Assembly (NCBI GenBank): GCA_018896985.1
Contig: JAHILQ010000294.1
Span: 1 to 6,264, forward strand
Length of the DNA stretch: 6,264 nt
Origin: Nitrospinota bacterium
Lineage (GTDB): Bacteria > Nitrospirota > Thermodesulfovibrionia > Thermodesulfovibrionales > UBA1546
Direction of reading: 5' to 3'
Under the pieces are notes generated by a model that made no database searches, was not told the DNA's origin, and was given only the letters and a program-made list of their open reading frames with translations. Below, piece by piece: positions 1 to 5,302 of the stretch (positions are counted from its first letter, which is position 1; the number at the start of each line of letters is the position of its first letter). Made by a program: the position numbers and the translations under genes.

Positions 1-1
1 A

Positions 2-1192
2 AAGAAGTTATGGACTGAGAGGGGCTGCGGCGAGAAGGTCTATCACTGCTGGTTCAATACAGAGGAAGACGAGGCAAAACATATAGCAGCCATGATAAAG
101 GAACTTTACCTGAAAGGCGAATGCCGCTATAAGGATTTTGCCGTTCTTTACAGGGTAAATTTTCAGGCCAGGGCCATAGAGGACGCACTCAAAGACGAGA
201 TGATCCCGTATCGTGTTATGGGTGGAATAAGTTTCTATCAGCGGAAGGAAATAAAGGATGTTATTGCATATATGAGGCTTGCCGTGAATCCTGACGACAA
301 TGTAAGCCTCAGACGGATAATAAACTGTCCTCCGAGAGGGATAGGCGCCGCGACGTTTTCAAAGGTAGAGCATCAGGCAAAAAATAAATCGTTAAGTCTC
401 TTTGCTGCGATTAAGGCGATATTAAAGGCGAACAGCGTAGCTTTATCTGTTAGGGAAAAACTCAACGGATTTGTCAAGATCATAGAGCATATCGCTTCTG
501 ATGAATACAGGTCAGCCGCTGACATGCTGAAGGCGATAATTGAAAAAACAGGATATATGGATTTTATGGAGGAAGAGAAGACTCATAATATATATGAACT
601 CATTGCATCTGCAGAGGGAAAAGATATAGGTGATTTCAGCGACAGGGCAGCGCTTTTGACCGCTATGGATGAGGTTAATGCAGAGAATTCTGTGTCGCTC
701 ATGACGCTGCACAGCACAAAAGGACTGGAGTTCCCTGTTGTTTTTGTTGCGGGGCTTGAAGACGGTTTAATGCCGTATTTCAAGGCGCTTCAGAATGAAG
801 ATGAGATATCCGAGGAGCGGAGATTATTCTATGTTGGCATGACGCGGGCAAAGGATGTGCTGTGGCTTACCGGCACGAAAAAGAGAAGGTTATACACAAA
901 GGTGCAGGAACAGGAGCCGTCGAGATTTCTTGCCGATATACCGCAGCAGTGTTGTCAGCGCATAGAGAAATCGGCAAGCCCCCAGCCTCTCACAGTCTCG
1001 GTAAAGAGAGCTGTTCAATTTAGAAGACAGATGTTGTATGTTGTCGGTTGCAGGGTGAAGCATCCCAAATGGGGCGTAGGCGTTATAAGGGAATGTTACG
1101 GGGATGGAGATGAACAGAAAGTCATGGTAAATTTCCCGGTTATAGGAGTAAAGAGACTGGCTCTCAGATTTGCAAACCTTGAGAAGATATAG
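2..1192 (+). CDS. uvrD: UvrD/PcrA-type superfamily 1 DNA helicase, C-terminal part (5' end outside window)
   Basis: ATP-dependent 3'-5' DNA helicase of the UvrD/PcrA/Rep family, which unwinds DNA in excision repair, mismatch repair and replication-restart contexts. The reading frame is open from base 2, so about 396 residues remain; full-length members are roughly 650-750 residues, and the Walker A half lies upstream. Visible in order: the AVLYR and GGISFYQRKEIKD stretches at about nt 140-260 (helicase motif IV region and start of the 2B part), the STKGLEFPVVFVAG block at nt 712-755 (motif V region), and EERRLFYVGMTRAK at nt 812-853 (motif VI, with the arginine used in ATP hydrolysis). The last 48 codons from about nt 1046 (KHPKWGVGVI) match the small Tudor-like C-terminal domain of PcrA/UvrD, which contacts RNA polymerase in studied members. 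That domain favours UvrD/PcrA over Rep. The gene ends naturally at TAG 1190-1192. Family assignment is firm; the choice between the names uvrD and pcrA is arbitrary. Confidence 0.95.
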   Translation, partial: KKLWTERGCGEKVYHCWFNTEEDEAKHIAAMIKELYLKGECRYKDFAVLYRVNFQARAIEDALKDEMIPYRVMGGISFYQRKEIKDVIAYMRLAVNPDDNVSLRRIINCPPRGIGAATFSKVEHQAKNKSLSLFAAIKAILKANSVALSVREKLNGFVKIIEHIASDEYRSAADMLKAIIEKTGYMDFMEEEKTHNIYELIASAEGKDIGDFSDRAALLTAMDEVNAENSVSLMTLHSTKGLEFPVVFVAGLEDGLMPYFKALQNEDEISEERRLFYVGMTRAKDVLWLTGTKKRRLYTKVQEQEPSRFLADIPQQCCQRIEKSASPQPLTVSVKRAVQFRRQMLYVVGCRVKHPKWGVGVIRECYGDGDEQKVMVNFPVIGVKRLALRFANLEKI

Positions 1193-1308
1193 AATGAAAC
1201 ATTTATGCCGACAAATCGAGACAAAGGGGGATAAAAATGTCATTCCCGCTTTTTTCTGTCATTCTCCCGATGCTTCGGGATTCGGAATCCCTCTTAAAGA
1301 AAGATTCT

Positions 1309-1348
1309 GGACAAGCCAGAATGACAAACGGACAAGCCAGAATGACAA
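1309..1348. repeat. Tandem direct repeat, 21-bp period, two copies
   Basis: A 19-base identical unit starting GGACAAGCCAG is found at 1309-1327 and again at 1330-1348, giving a 21-base period. It forms the right side of the larger palindromic element and duplicates its GAATGACA end. A 21-base period keeps any reading frame, so the frame starting at 1237 reads a repeated GQARMT. Duplication by slippage is the simplest explanation. Confidence 0.9.
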
Positions 1349-1349
1349 C

Positions 1350-1356
1350 GAGAGGG
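1350..1356 (+). promoter_or_regulatory. gatC ribosome-binding site lying in a repeat arm
   Basis: GAGAGGG ends 8 bases before the gatC ATG and is the only good Shine-Dalgarno match there. Most of it (1351-1356) belongs to the arm 1351-1359, which is the exact reverse complement of 1286-1294. If the RNA folds this way the site would be partly hidden. The pairing is seen in the sequence; any regulatory effect is inference. Confidence 0.6.
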
Positions 1357-1364
1357 ATTTTTAG

Positions 1365-1643
1365 ATGAAAATATCTGTTGAATACATATCAAAACTTGCA
1401 AGGCTGTCAGTTTCCGAAGAAGAGAAGGAGACGTTCAGCGCGCAGTTAAACAGTATTCTGAGTTACATGGAGAAACTCAATGAACTTGATACAAAAGATG
1501 TTGAACCAACTTCTCATGTAGTATCATTAAGTAATGTAATGCGCGACGATGTTCAGAGAGATTCAATATCAAGGGAAGATGCGCTTGCGAATGCTCCTGA
1601 CCGTACGGATAAATTTTACAGGGTGCCAAAGATAATAGAATGA
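1365..1643 (+). CDS. gatC: Aspartyl/glutamyl-tRNA amidotransferase subunit C (GatC)
   Basis: Small subunit of the GatCAB amidotransferase, which converts Glu-tRNA(Gln) to Gln-tRNA(Gln) and/or Asp-tRNA(Asn) to Asn-tRNA(Asn) in the cytoplasm; GatC wraps around and stabilises GatA and bridges it to GatB. The 92-residue product has the family's usual length (about 95). Typical signatures are visible: the N-terminal helix with LARLSVSEEE, then a region with SILSYMEKLNELDTKDVEP, a variable linker, and the basic and proline-containing tail ending FYRVPKIIE. The ATG at 1365 fits the family N-terminus and has GAGAGGG 8 bases upstream. The unusual point is context: gatA and gatB, often next to gatC, are not in the window, and panD follows after 112 bases. 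Expression probably comes from the upstream helicase transcript, as I see no clear promoter in the spacer. Confidence 0.95.
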   Translation: MKISVEYISKLARLSVSEEEKETFSAQLNSILSYMEKLNELDTKDVEPTSHVVSLSNVMRDDVQRDSISREDALANAPDRTDKFYRVPKIIE

Positions 1644-1652
1644 AAAATAGCT

Positions 1653-1731
1653 CCAAAGTTCCAAAGTTCCATAGTCCCATAGTATCTTTTCCGTTATGCA
1701 GTTTCGGCACTACGGCGCTTTGGCACTATGG
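1653..1731. repeat. Two opposed arrays of four octamers (CCAWAGTN type) between gatC and panD
   Basis: The left arm has four contiguous octamers: CCAAAGTT (1653-1660), CCAAAGTT (1661-1668), CCATAGTC (1669-1676) and CCATAGTA (1677-1684). After a 15-base gap the right arm has four contiguous octamers in the opposite orientation: AGTTTCGG (1700-1707), CACTACGG (1708-1715), CGCTTTGG (1716-1723) and CACTATGG (1724-1731), whose reverse complements read CCGAAACT, CCGTAGTG, CCAAAGCG and CCATAGTG. The outer three octamers of each arm can pair at about 6 of 8 positions, so transcribed RNA could form a long imperfect hairpin. There is no U-run after it, so it is not a normal intrinsic terminator. It ends 24 bases before the panD ATG. 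Function unknown. Confidence 0.85.
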
Positions 1732-1738
1732 CACTGTC

Positions 1739-1753
1739 CGCCTGCCGGAGGCG
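1739..1753 (+). promoter_or_regulatory. panD ribosome-binding site inside a small hairpin
   Basis: CGCCT (1739-1743) and AGGCG (1749-1753) form a perfect 5-bp stem with a 5-base loop. The Shine-Dalgarno GGAGG (1747-1751) lies across the loop and the right side of the stem, 4 bases before the panD ATG. The stem directly follows the octamer arrays. Sequestration of the site is possible but unproven; with this good match translation could still be efficient. Confidence 0.55.
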
Positions 1754-1755
1754 CT

Positions 1756-2112
1756 ATGTTAAGGTGCATGCTCAGGGCGAAGATACACATGGCAAGTGTG
1801 ACGGAGGCAAATCTTGAGTATGAGGGCAGCATCACCATAGATGAGGTTATACTTAAGAAAGCCGGAATCCTTCCCTATGAGCAGGTCATGATAAGCAACC
1901 TCAACAACGGCGAGAGGTTTGAAACTTACGTGATACCCGGCAGAAAAAATTCAGGCGTGATATGTCTGAACGGGCCTACGGCAAGAAAGGGCGCTGTTGG
2001 CGACAGGATAATAATATTCTGCTATGGATACTTTGAAGACAAGGACATAAGAAAGTTCAAGCCCAGGATAGTCATCCTTGATTCAAAGAACAGGGCTGTA
2101 AGGGTTAAGTAG
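1756..2112 (+). CDS. panD: Aspartate 1-decarboxylase proenzyme (PanD)
   Basis: Converts L-aspartate to beta-alanine and CO2, supplying the beta-alanine for pantothenate and so coenzyme A; a cytoplasmic tetramer. The enzyme is made as an inactive chain that cleaves itself between Gly24 and Ser25, turning Ser25 into the catalytic pyruvoyl group. All key positions are in register with the E. coli enzyme when counted from the ATG at 1756: Lys9, His11, Tyr22, Gly24-Ser25, Arg54, Tyr58 and Asn72 followed by GPTARKG. The product is 118 residues, normal for the family (about 117-136). An in-frame ATG at 1696 would add 20 residues, but they lie in the octamer repeat and break this register, so 1756 is preferred; it also has GGAGG 4 bases upstream. 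No panB or panC is adjacent. galE begins 38 bases after the stop, so the two are probably co-transcribed. Confidence 0.96.
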   Translation: MLRCMLRAKIHMASVTEANLEYEGSITIDEVILKKAGILPYEQVMISNLNNGERFETYVIPGRKNSGVICLNGPTARKGAVGDRIIIFCYGYFEDKDIRKFKPRIVILDSKNRAVRVK

Positions 2113-2150
2113 ATTTGGGGATACCAGAATTTGAAACTATTTCTTCCAAG

Positions 2151-3137
2151 ATGAAAATCCTCATTACAGGCGGCGCAGGGTATATCGGAAGTCATGTTGT
2201 AAAGGCATTAGCAGAGGCTGGTTATGAGGTTTTAATATATGACAATCTCTCCACTGGGAATAAGTGGTCTGTTTTATATGGCGAGTTGATAGTCGCTGAC
2301 CTTTCTGACAAAGAAACGTTAAAGAAAACAATTGTCAAGTTCAAGCCGGATGCCATTATGCATTTTGCTGCATCCATAGTTGTTCCTGAAAGTGTCAGAT
2401 TGCCGCTTAAATATTATAGGAATAATACAATAAACACTCTTAACCTTCTTGATGTAATGCTACAATGCGAAGTGAAAAAACTTATCTTCTCCTCAACGGC
2501 TGCTGTTTATGGTATGCCGGAGGCAATCCCAGTTGATGAGAATGCGCCGATGAACCCCATAAATCCATACGGGGCGTCAAAAATGATGACGGAGATGATT
2601 TTGAGAGATATGCATTTGGCGGACAATGATTTCAATTATGTATCGCTAAGGTATTTTAATGTTGCCGGCGCTGACAAAGATTGCAGGATAGGGCAGGCAT
2701 ACAAAGAATCAACGCATTTGATTACAAGGGCTCTAAAAACAGCCAAGGGGCAATTTGAAAAATTGCAGATTTTTGGCACGGATTATCCCACTCCTGATGG
2801 AACTTGCATAAGGGATTACATCCACGTTGATGATATTGCGGATGCTCACATTCTTGCCCTCAAATATCTCTTAGACAAAGGCAAGAGTGAAGTCTTTAAT
2901 TGCGGGTATGGACACGGATATTCTGTTCGAGAGGTGGTTGACACTTCTAAAAAAGTAACAGGGATTGACTTTAAAGTTGAGGAAACCGGCAGAAGAGAAG
3001 GAGACCCGCCGATTTTGATCGCTGATAACACAAAAATAAAACAAGGACTTAACTGGGAGCCTAAATATGATGACCTTGAATATATTATAAAGACTGCATG
3101 GAAGTGGGAAAACAGTTATCCTGAAAAATACAGTTAA
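2151..3137 (+). CDS. galE: UDP-glucose 4-epimerase family sugar-nucleotide epimerase (GalE-type)
   Basis: Extended short-chain dehydrogenase/reductase that interconverts UDP-glucose and UDP-galactose (some relatives act on the N-acetyl forms), feeding envelope polysaccharides and sugar catabolism. The 328-residue length is normal. The NAD-binding GGAGYIG is at residues 7-13, followed by an acidic strand end (YDNLSTG, 30-36). SSTAAVYG (114-121) carries the catalytic Ser/Thr position, here Thr116. The catalytic pair Tyr140/Lys144 sits in NPYGASK. Substrate-binding blocks LRYFNVAGAD and DGTCIRDYIHVDDIADAH follow, then a C-terminal GRREGDPP motif. Acceptance of N-acetylated sugars cannot be decided by eye. 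The ATG at 2151 puts the Rossmann strand at the very N-terminus as in relatives. An upstream in-frame TTG at 2115 would add 12 residues with no family counterpart, although neither start has a strong Shine-Dalgarno sequence. Nothing nearby shows a polysaccharide or galactose cluster. Confidence 0.92.
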   Translation: MKILITGGAGYIGSHVVKALAEAGYEVLIYDNLSTGNKWSVLYGELIVADLSDKETLKKTIVKFKPDAIMHFAASIVVPESVRLPLKYYRNNTINTLNLLDVMLQCEVKKLIFSSTAAVYGMPEAIPVDENAPMNPINPYGASKMMTEMILRDMHLADNDFNYVSLRYFNVAGADKDCRIGQAYKESTHLITRALKTAKGQFEKLQIFGTDYPTPDGTCIRDYIHVDDIADAHILALKYLLDKGKSEVFNCGYGHGYSVREVVDTSKKVTGIDFKVEETGRREGDPPILIADNTKIKQGLNWEPKYDDLEYIIKTAWKWENSYPEKYS

Positions 3138-3338
3138 CTAAGGAGGCCGTGTCTGTCTTTCGGCAATCTTAAACTACCTTTATAAAAATGAAGATGGCAG
3201 TGCTATATATTAAGCCGTTCTAAGTTCTCATGCGGGGCTATTCGCTCCATTTCATTGCGACTTCAGCCCCTATTCTGATCGACCCGTGAATCTTACCTCA
3301 ATCCAACCCCTGCCTCCCTATCCCCTTAAAGAGTCCTC
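3138..3338. other. Non-coding gap after galE, with orphan Shine-Dalgarno and a hairpin
   Basis: No credible gene is seen on either strand; all frames are broken by stops. AAGGAGG at 3140-3146, only 2 bases after the galE stop, is a near-perfect Shine-Dalgarno, but the only standard start just after it (GTG at 3149) is 2 bases away and reads 7 codons. A CTG at 3153 has better spacing and reads 10 codons. This may be the remnant of a lost downstream gene. GGGGCT (3234-3239) pairs with AGCCCC (3265-3270), and TCGC (3242-3245) with GCGA (3257-3260) inside it, giving a two-part hairpin without a U-tract; a terminator role for galE is possible but weak. From about 3290 to 3330 the plus strand is rich in pyrimidines. 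Confidence 0.5.
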
Positions 3339-3368
3339 TTGACAGAAAAATACTTTTTGCCATAAACT
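3339..3368 (+). promoter_or_regulatory. Sigma-70-type promoter of the tetR-efflux operon
   Basis: A perfect -35 hexamer TTGACA (3339-3344) is followed after 18 bases by TAAACT (3363-3368), which matches the -10 consensus at 4 of 6 positions. It sits in the gap directly before the repressor gene. Transcription would begin near 3375, leaving only about 7-9 bases before the ATG at 3383. The -35 is strong evidence; the -10 choice could shift by two bases. Confidence 0.7.
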
Positions 3369-3388
3369 GAACGTAGGTTCACATGAAC
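3368..3388. promoter_or_regulatory. Candidate operator: three alternating TGAAC half-sites
   Basis: TGAAC (3368-3372), GTTCA (3377-3381) and TGAAC (3384-3388) alternate in orientation with gaps of 4 and 2 bases, making two overlapping perfect palindromes. They run from the last base of the -10 across the expected transcription start and into the ATG of the TetR-family gene. TetR-family repressors usually bind short inverted repeats in their own promoter, so self-repression is the natural reading. Binding itself is inferred from position and symmetry. Confidence 0.6.
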
Positions 3389-3958
3389 AAGCGTTCAGGC
3401 ATAGAGTCAAAAAAGAGGATTATCGATGCTGCGCTGAGGTTGTTCTCAGAGTATGGCTACTCAAAGGCGAGCATGAGGATGATTGCGAATGCCTCCGGCA
3501 TAAGCATCGGCGGCCTCTATCTGTACTTCAAAAATAAGGATGAGCTTTATCTGACTCTTATTAAATCCAGGCTGGACGAGCTTGCGGATATGACGAGAAA
3601 GTCCCTGAAAGATACAGATGACCCTGCAGAGGCTGTAAGCAAGTTTATATCCCTGCACCTTGCTTATGCCAAAGAACATAGAGAACTTATACTTGTTCAG
3701 GGAAGGGAACACGGATTCACATCCGGCATCAGCGCCAAAAGGAAGTTTTTTAAGACGCAGAGAGGATTTATTGAGGGCATTATAAGAAAGGGAATAAGGG
3801 CAGGCGTGTTTAAAAAGTGCAATGTAAAGGAGACCGCAAAGATAATTTTCTGCACTATCAGGGGTTTTGTTCTTTCTCTTATATTGGAGACAGATGCGCT
3901 TTTCTCTCCCCATGAGTGTAGTAAACTAATACTTAACGGCCTTTTGAAAAAGGAGTAA
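3383..3958 (+). CDS. TetR/AcrR-family transcriptional repressor, first gene of the efflux operon
   Basis: One-component regulator: an N-terminal DNA-binding domain and a C-terminal ligand-binding and dimerisation domain, releasing DNA when a small molecule binds. The 191-residue length is typical. Residues 9-56 match the TetR N-terminal domain: SKKRIIDAALRLFSEYGY as the first helix region, then the helix-turn-helix SMRMIANASGISIGGLYLYF (30-49) and the closing KNKDELY. The remaining all-helical part is not specific enough to predict the ligand. The ATG at 3383 fits the family start. It has no good Shine-Dalgarno, and the predicted leader is only 7-9 bases, so translation may be nearly leaderless. 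The channel gene starts 3 nt after this stop with its ribosome-binding site inside the last codons, so repressor and efflux proteins are almost certainly co-transcribed and under feedback control by the repressor. Confidence 0.93.
   Translation: MNKRSGIESKKRIIDAALRLFSEYGYSKASMRMIANASGISIGGLYLYFKNKDELYLTLIKSRLDELADMTRKSLKDTDDPAEAVSKFISLHLAYAKEHRELILVQGREHGFTSGISAKRKFFKTQRGFIEGIIRKGIRAGVFKKCNVKETAKIIFCTIRGFVLSLILETDALFSPHECSKLILNGLLKKE
3951..3955 (+). promoter_or_regulatory. Ribosome-binding site of the channel gene, inside the end of tetR
   Basis: AGGAG lies in the last codons of the repressor gene and 6 bases before a GTG at 3962. It settles the GTG as the start, because that start also gives a proper signal peptide. 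The overlap suggests translational coupling. Confidence 0.8.
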
Positions 3959-3961
3959 AAA

Positions 3962-5302
3962 GTGAAGAAAATAGTTTTTTTTGTGTTGTTTATTCTTTTA
4001 TTGGGAGCAAATTGTTATGCAGTTGAATACAGCCTTGAAGACCTTTATAGAATTGCCCTTGAACGCTCTGAACGCATCAAGATATCAGAGGAGGATTTAT
4101 TTATTGCGGAGACAGGGAAGGATAAGGCGAAGTCTGTGCTTTTGCCGAAACTTTCTGCATTCTGGAATTATGCAAAGTATACGGAAGAAAAACGATCTTC
4201 CGCAGGATCTGTTATTCAGCCTGAAGATTCTGCGTTCTGGGGACTTAGACTTGACCAGTCAGTATCTCTGAGCGGCAGGGAGTTGACTGCCTTTAAAATC
4301 TCAAAGGAAGGCATCGAAAAGAGCAGATACGACCTTCATGCAGTTAAGGAGGCCTATGTCTTCAGCGTAGCATCTGCCTATTATGATGCGCTCAGGGCAA
4401 AAAAGGCCGCTGAGATTGCAAGGGCAAATGTCGAACGATTGACAAAATACAGGGATGCAGCTGCAATAAGACTTAAGGTGGGCGAGGTTACAAAGACAGA
4501 CCTGTTGAGGGCCGAGGCTGAATTGTCAGGCGCTCAGGCTGAATTGGTGAGGGCGGAAAATAATCTTAAGCTGACAAAGGCAGTGCTTGCAAGGGTTGTA
4601 GGATTGAATGGAGATTTTGAGATAAAAGAAACAGTATACAGTATGCAGCATACAGAGGGCGCAGAATACCTTCAATCGCTCAAACAGGCGGCCATGTCAG
4701 AGAGGGCTGAATTAAAAGCTGTAGGACTTCAGAAAAAAATAGCAGAAGATCAGGTCAAATATACAAAAGGTTCATACTGGCCGACGCTTTCCATCGCAGG
4801 TGTTTATTCAAGGAGAAATGAGGACCCTGCATCTGCCTTTCTTAATAAAGAAAGTATTTATGGCGGCATCAACCTGAATTTCGCATTTTTTGAAGGGGGG
4901 CTGAGAAAGGCCGAGGTGGGGGAGGCAGAGGCAAGGCAGAGACAGGCGGAACTTATATATGAAGACCTTAAGAAAACAGTAGGCATCGAGGTAGAAAATG
5001 CATACCTTGATTTTCAGACACAGAAAGGGGTTTTGAAATCCCTTAAAGACCAACTGACATTCGCAAGTGATAACTATAATTCGGTATCACGGCAGTATGA
5101 ATTCGGACTTGCCAACAGCATAGATGTCATTGATGCAAATACATTGTTCCTTACAGCAGAAAGACAGGTTGCAGATGCAGGGTATAGCTATCAGTTGTCC
5201 ATCCTGAGGTTACAGAGAACGACCGGCGTATTTTTGAAGACAACTGTCAGCCAGCAGTCCATAGAACACCAAGTCAAAGAAGATAAAGGGAGGACAAACT
5301 GA
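3962..5302 (+). CDS. TolC-family outer-membrane efflux channel protein
   Basis: Outer-membrane channel of a tripartite exporter; in the family three copies form a beta-barrel plus a long periplasmic helical tunnel that docks on the adaptor. The 446 residues are typical. A signal peptide is clear: MKK, a hydrophobic run (VFFVLFILLLGA), and likely cleavage after Ala20 in CYA-VEY. The cysteine at 18 does not sit in a good lipobox, so a lipid anchor is unlikely. The two internally repeated halves of the OEP fold are visible as long amphipathic helices. One has the characteristic LKVGEVTKTDLLRAEAEL (about 170-187); the other has the matching YEFGLANSIDVIDANTLFL (about 378-397). Start is GTG with a good ribosome-binding site 6 bases upstream. 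Its TGA shares bases with the adaptor's ATG. Substrate cannot be read from the channel. Confidence 0.93.
   Translation: MKKIVFFVLFILLLGANCYAVEYSLEDLYRIALERSERIKISEEDLFIAETGKDKAKSVLLPKLSAFWNYAKYTEEKRSSAGSVIQPEDSAFWGLRLDQSVSLSGRELTAFKISKEGIEKSRYDLHAVKEAYVFSVASAYYDALRAKKAAEIARANVERLTKYRDAAAIRLKVGEVTKTDLLRAEAELSGAQAELVRAENNLKLTKAVLARVVGLNGDFEIKETVYSMQHTEGAEYLQSLKQAAMSERAELKAVGLQKKIAEDQVKYTKGSYWPTLSIAGVYSRRNEDPASAFLNKESIYGGINLNFAFFEGGLRKAEVGEAEARQRQAELIYEDLKKTVGIEVENAYLDFQTQKGVLKSLKDQLTFASDNYNSVSRQYEFGLANSIDVIDANTLFLTAERQVADAGYSYQLSILRLQRTTGVFLKTTVSQQSIEHQVKEDKGRTN

Larger units (their letters stand above)
1238..1359. repeat. Intergenic palindromic repeat element between the helicase gene and gatC
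   Basis: The 172-base spacer is mostly repeat structure. TGTCATTC occurs at 1238-1245 and 1257-1264, and its reverse complement GAATGACA at 1319-1326 and 1340-1347, so the element has doubled inverted ends. Inside are a perfect 6-bp hairpin TCCCGA/TCGGGA (1265-1270 with 1275-1280), an overlapping alternative GGGATT/AATCCC (1277-1282 with 1286-1291), and ATTCTGG/CCAGAAT (1304-1310 with 1316-1322). A longer pair, AATCCCTCT/AGAGGGATT, joins 1286-1294 to 1351-1359. The GTCATTC...GAATGAC ends resemble widespread dispersed intergenic repeats of many genomes, such as the dRS3-like ATTCCC...GGGAAT class; that resemblance is from memory and is not a match I could test. No transposase is present, so it is likely a non-autonomous or decayed repeat. 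Limits are approximate. Confidence 0.75.

Noticed and set aside
1170..1207. Possible promoter for gatC (TTGCAA or TTGAGA with TAGAAT or TTTATG)
   Set aside because: The TTGCAA-TAGAAT pair has a spacer of only 14 bases, and the TTGAGA partner at proper distance is a poor -10 match.
890..1243. 117-codon minus-strand frame opposite the helicase 3' end
   Set aside because: It mirrors the conserved Tudor-like domain coding region on the other strand; the composition is unlike a normal protein and no start signal is seen.
1170..1364. 64-codon plus-strand frame across the helicase stop and the repeat
   Set aside because: It begins inside the helicase gene in another frame and is otherwise repeat-derived, with no ribosome-binding site or recognisable domain.
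1653..1731. Short phased repeats considered as a CRISPR array
   Set aside because: The units are 8 bases, contiguous and without spacers, and the two halves are in opposite orientation. No cas gene is present.
1696..1755. Upstream ATG that would lengthen PanD by 20 residues
   Set aside because: The extra residues come from the octamer repeat, no ribosome-binding site precedes 1696, and the 1756 start puts Gly24-Ser25, Arg54, Tyr58 and Asn72 exactly in the known register.
2115..2150. TTG start adding 12 residues to GalE
   Set aside because: The NAD-binding strand of the family begins at the ATG at 2151, and the added residues have no counterpart. It is not fully excluded because neither start has a strong ribosome-binding site.
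3138..3300. Minus-strand frame with peptide-like stretches, possible decayed gene
   Set aside because: It is interrupted by several stops, and the open runs of about 20 codons are what chance gives. I could not tie it to any family.
3461..3913. 150-codon minus-strand frame opposite the tetR gene
   Set aside because: The plus strand here encodes a clear TetR-family protein with a proper operon context; the antisense frame has no recognisable domain.
4508..4560. Repeated GCTGAATTG within the channel gene
   Set aside because: It encodes the repeated AEAEL/AQAEL pattern of a coiled-coil helix and is explained by protein structure.
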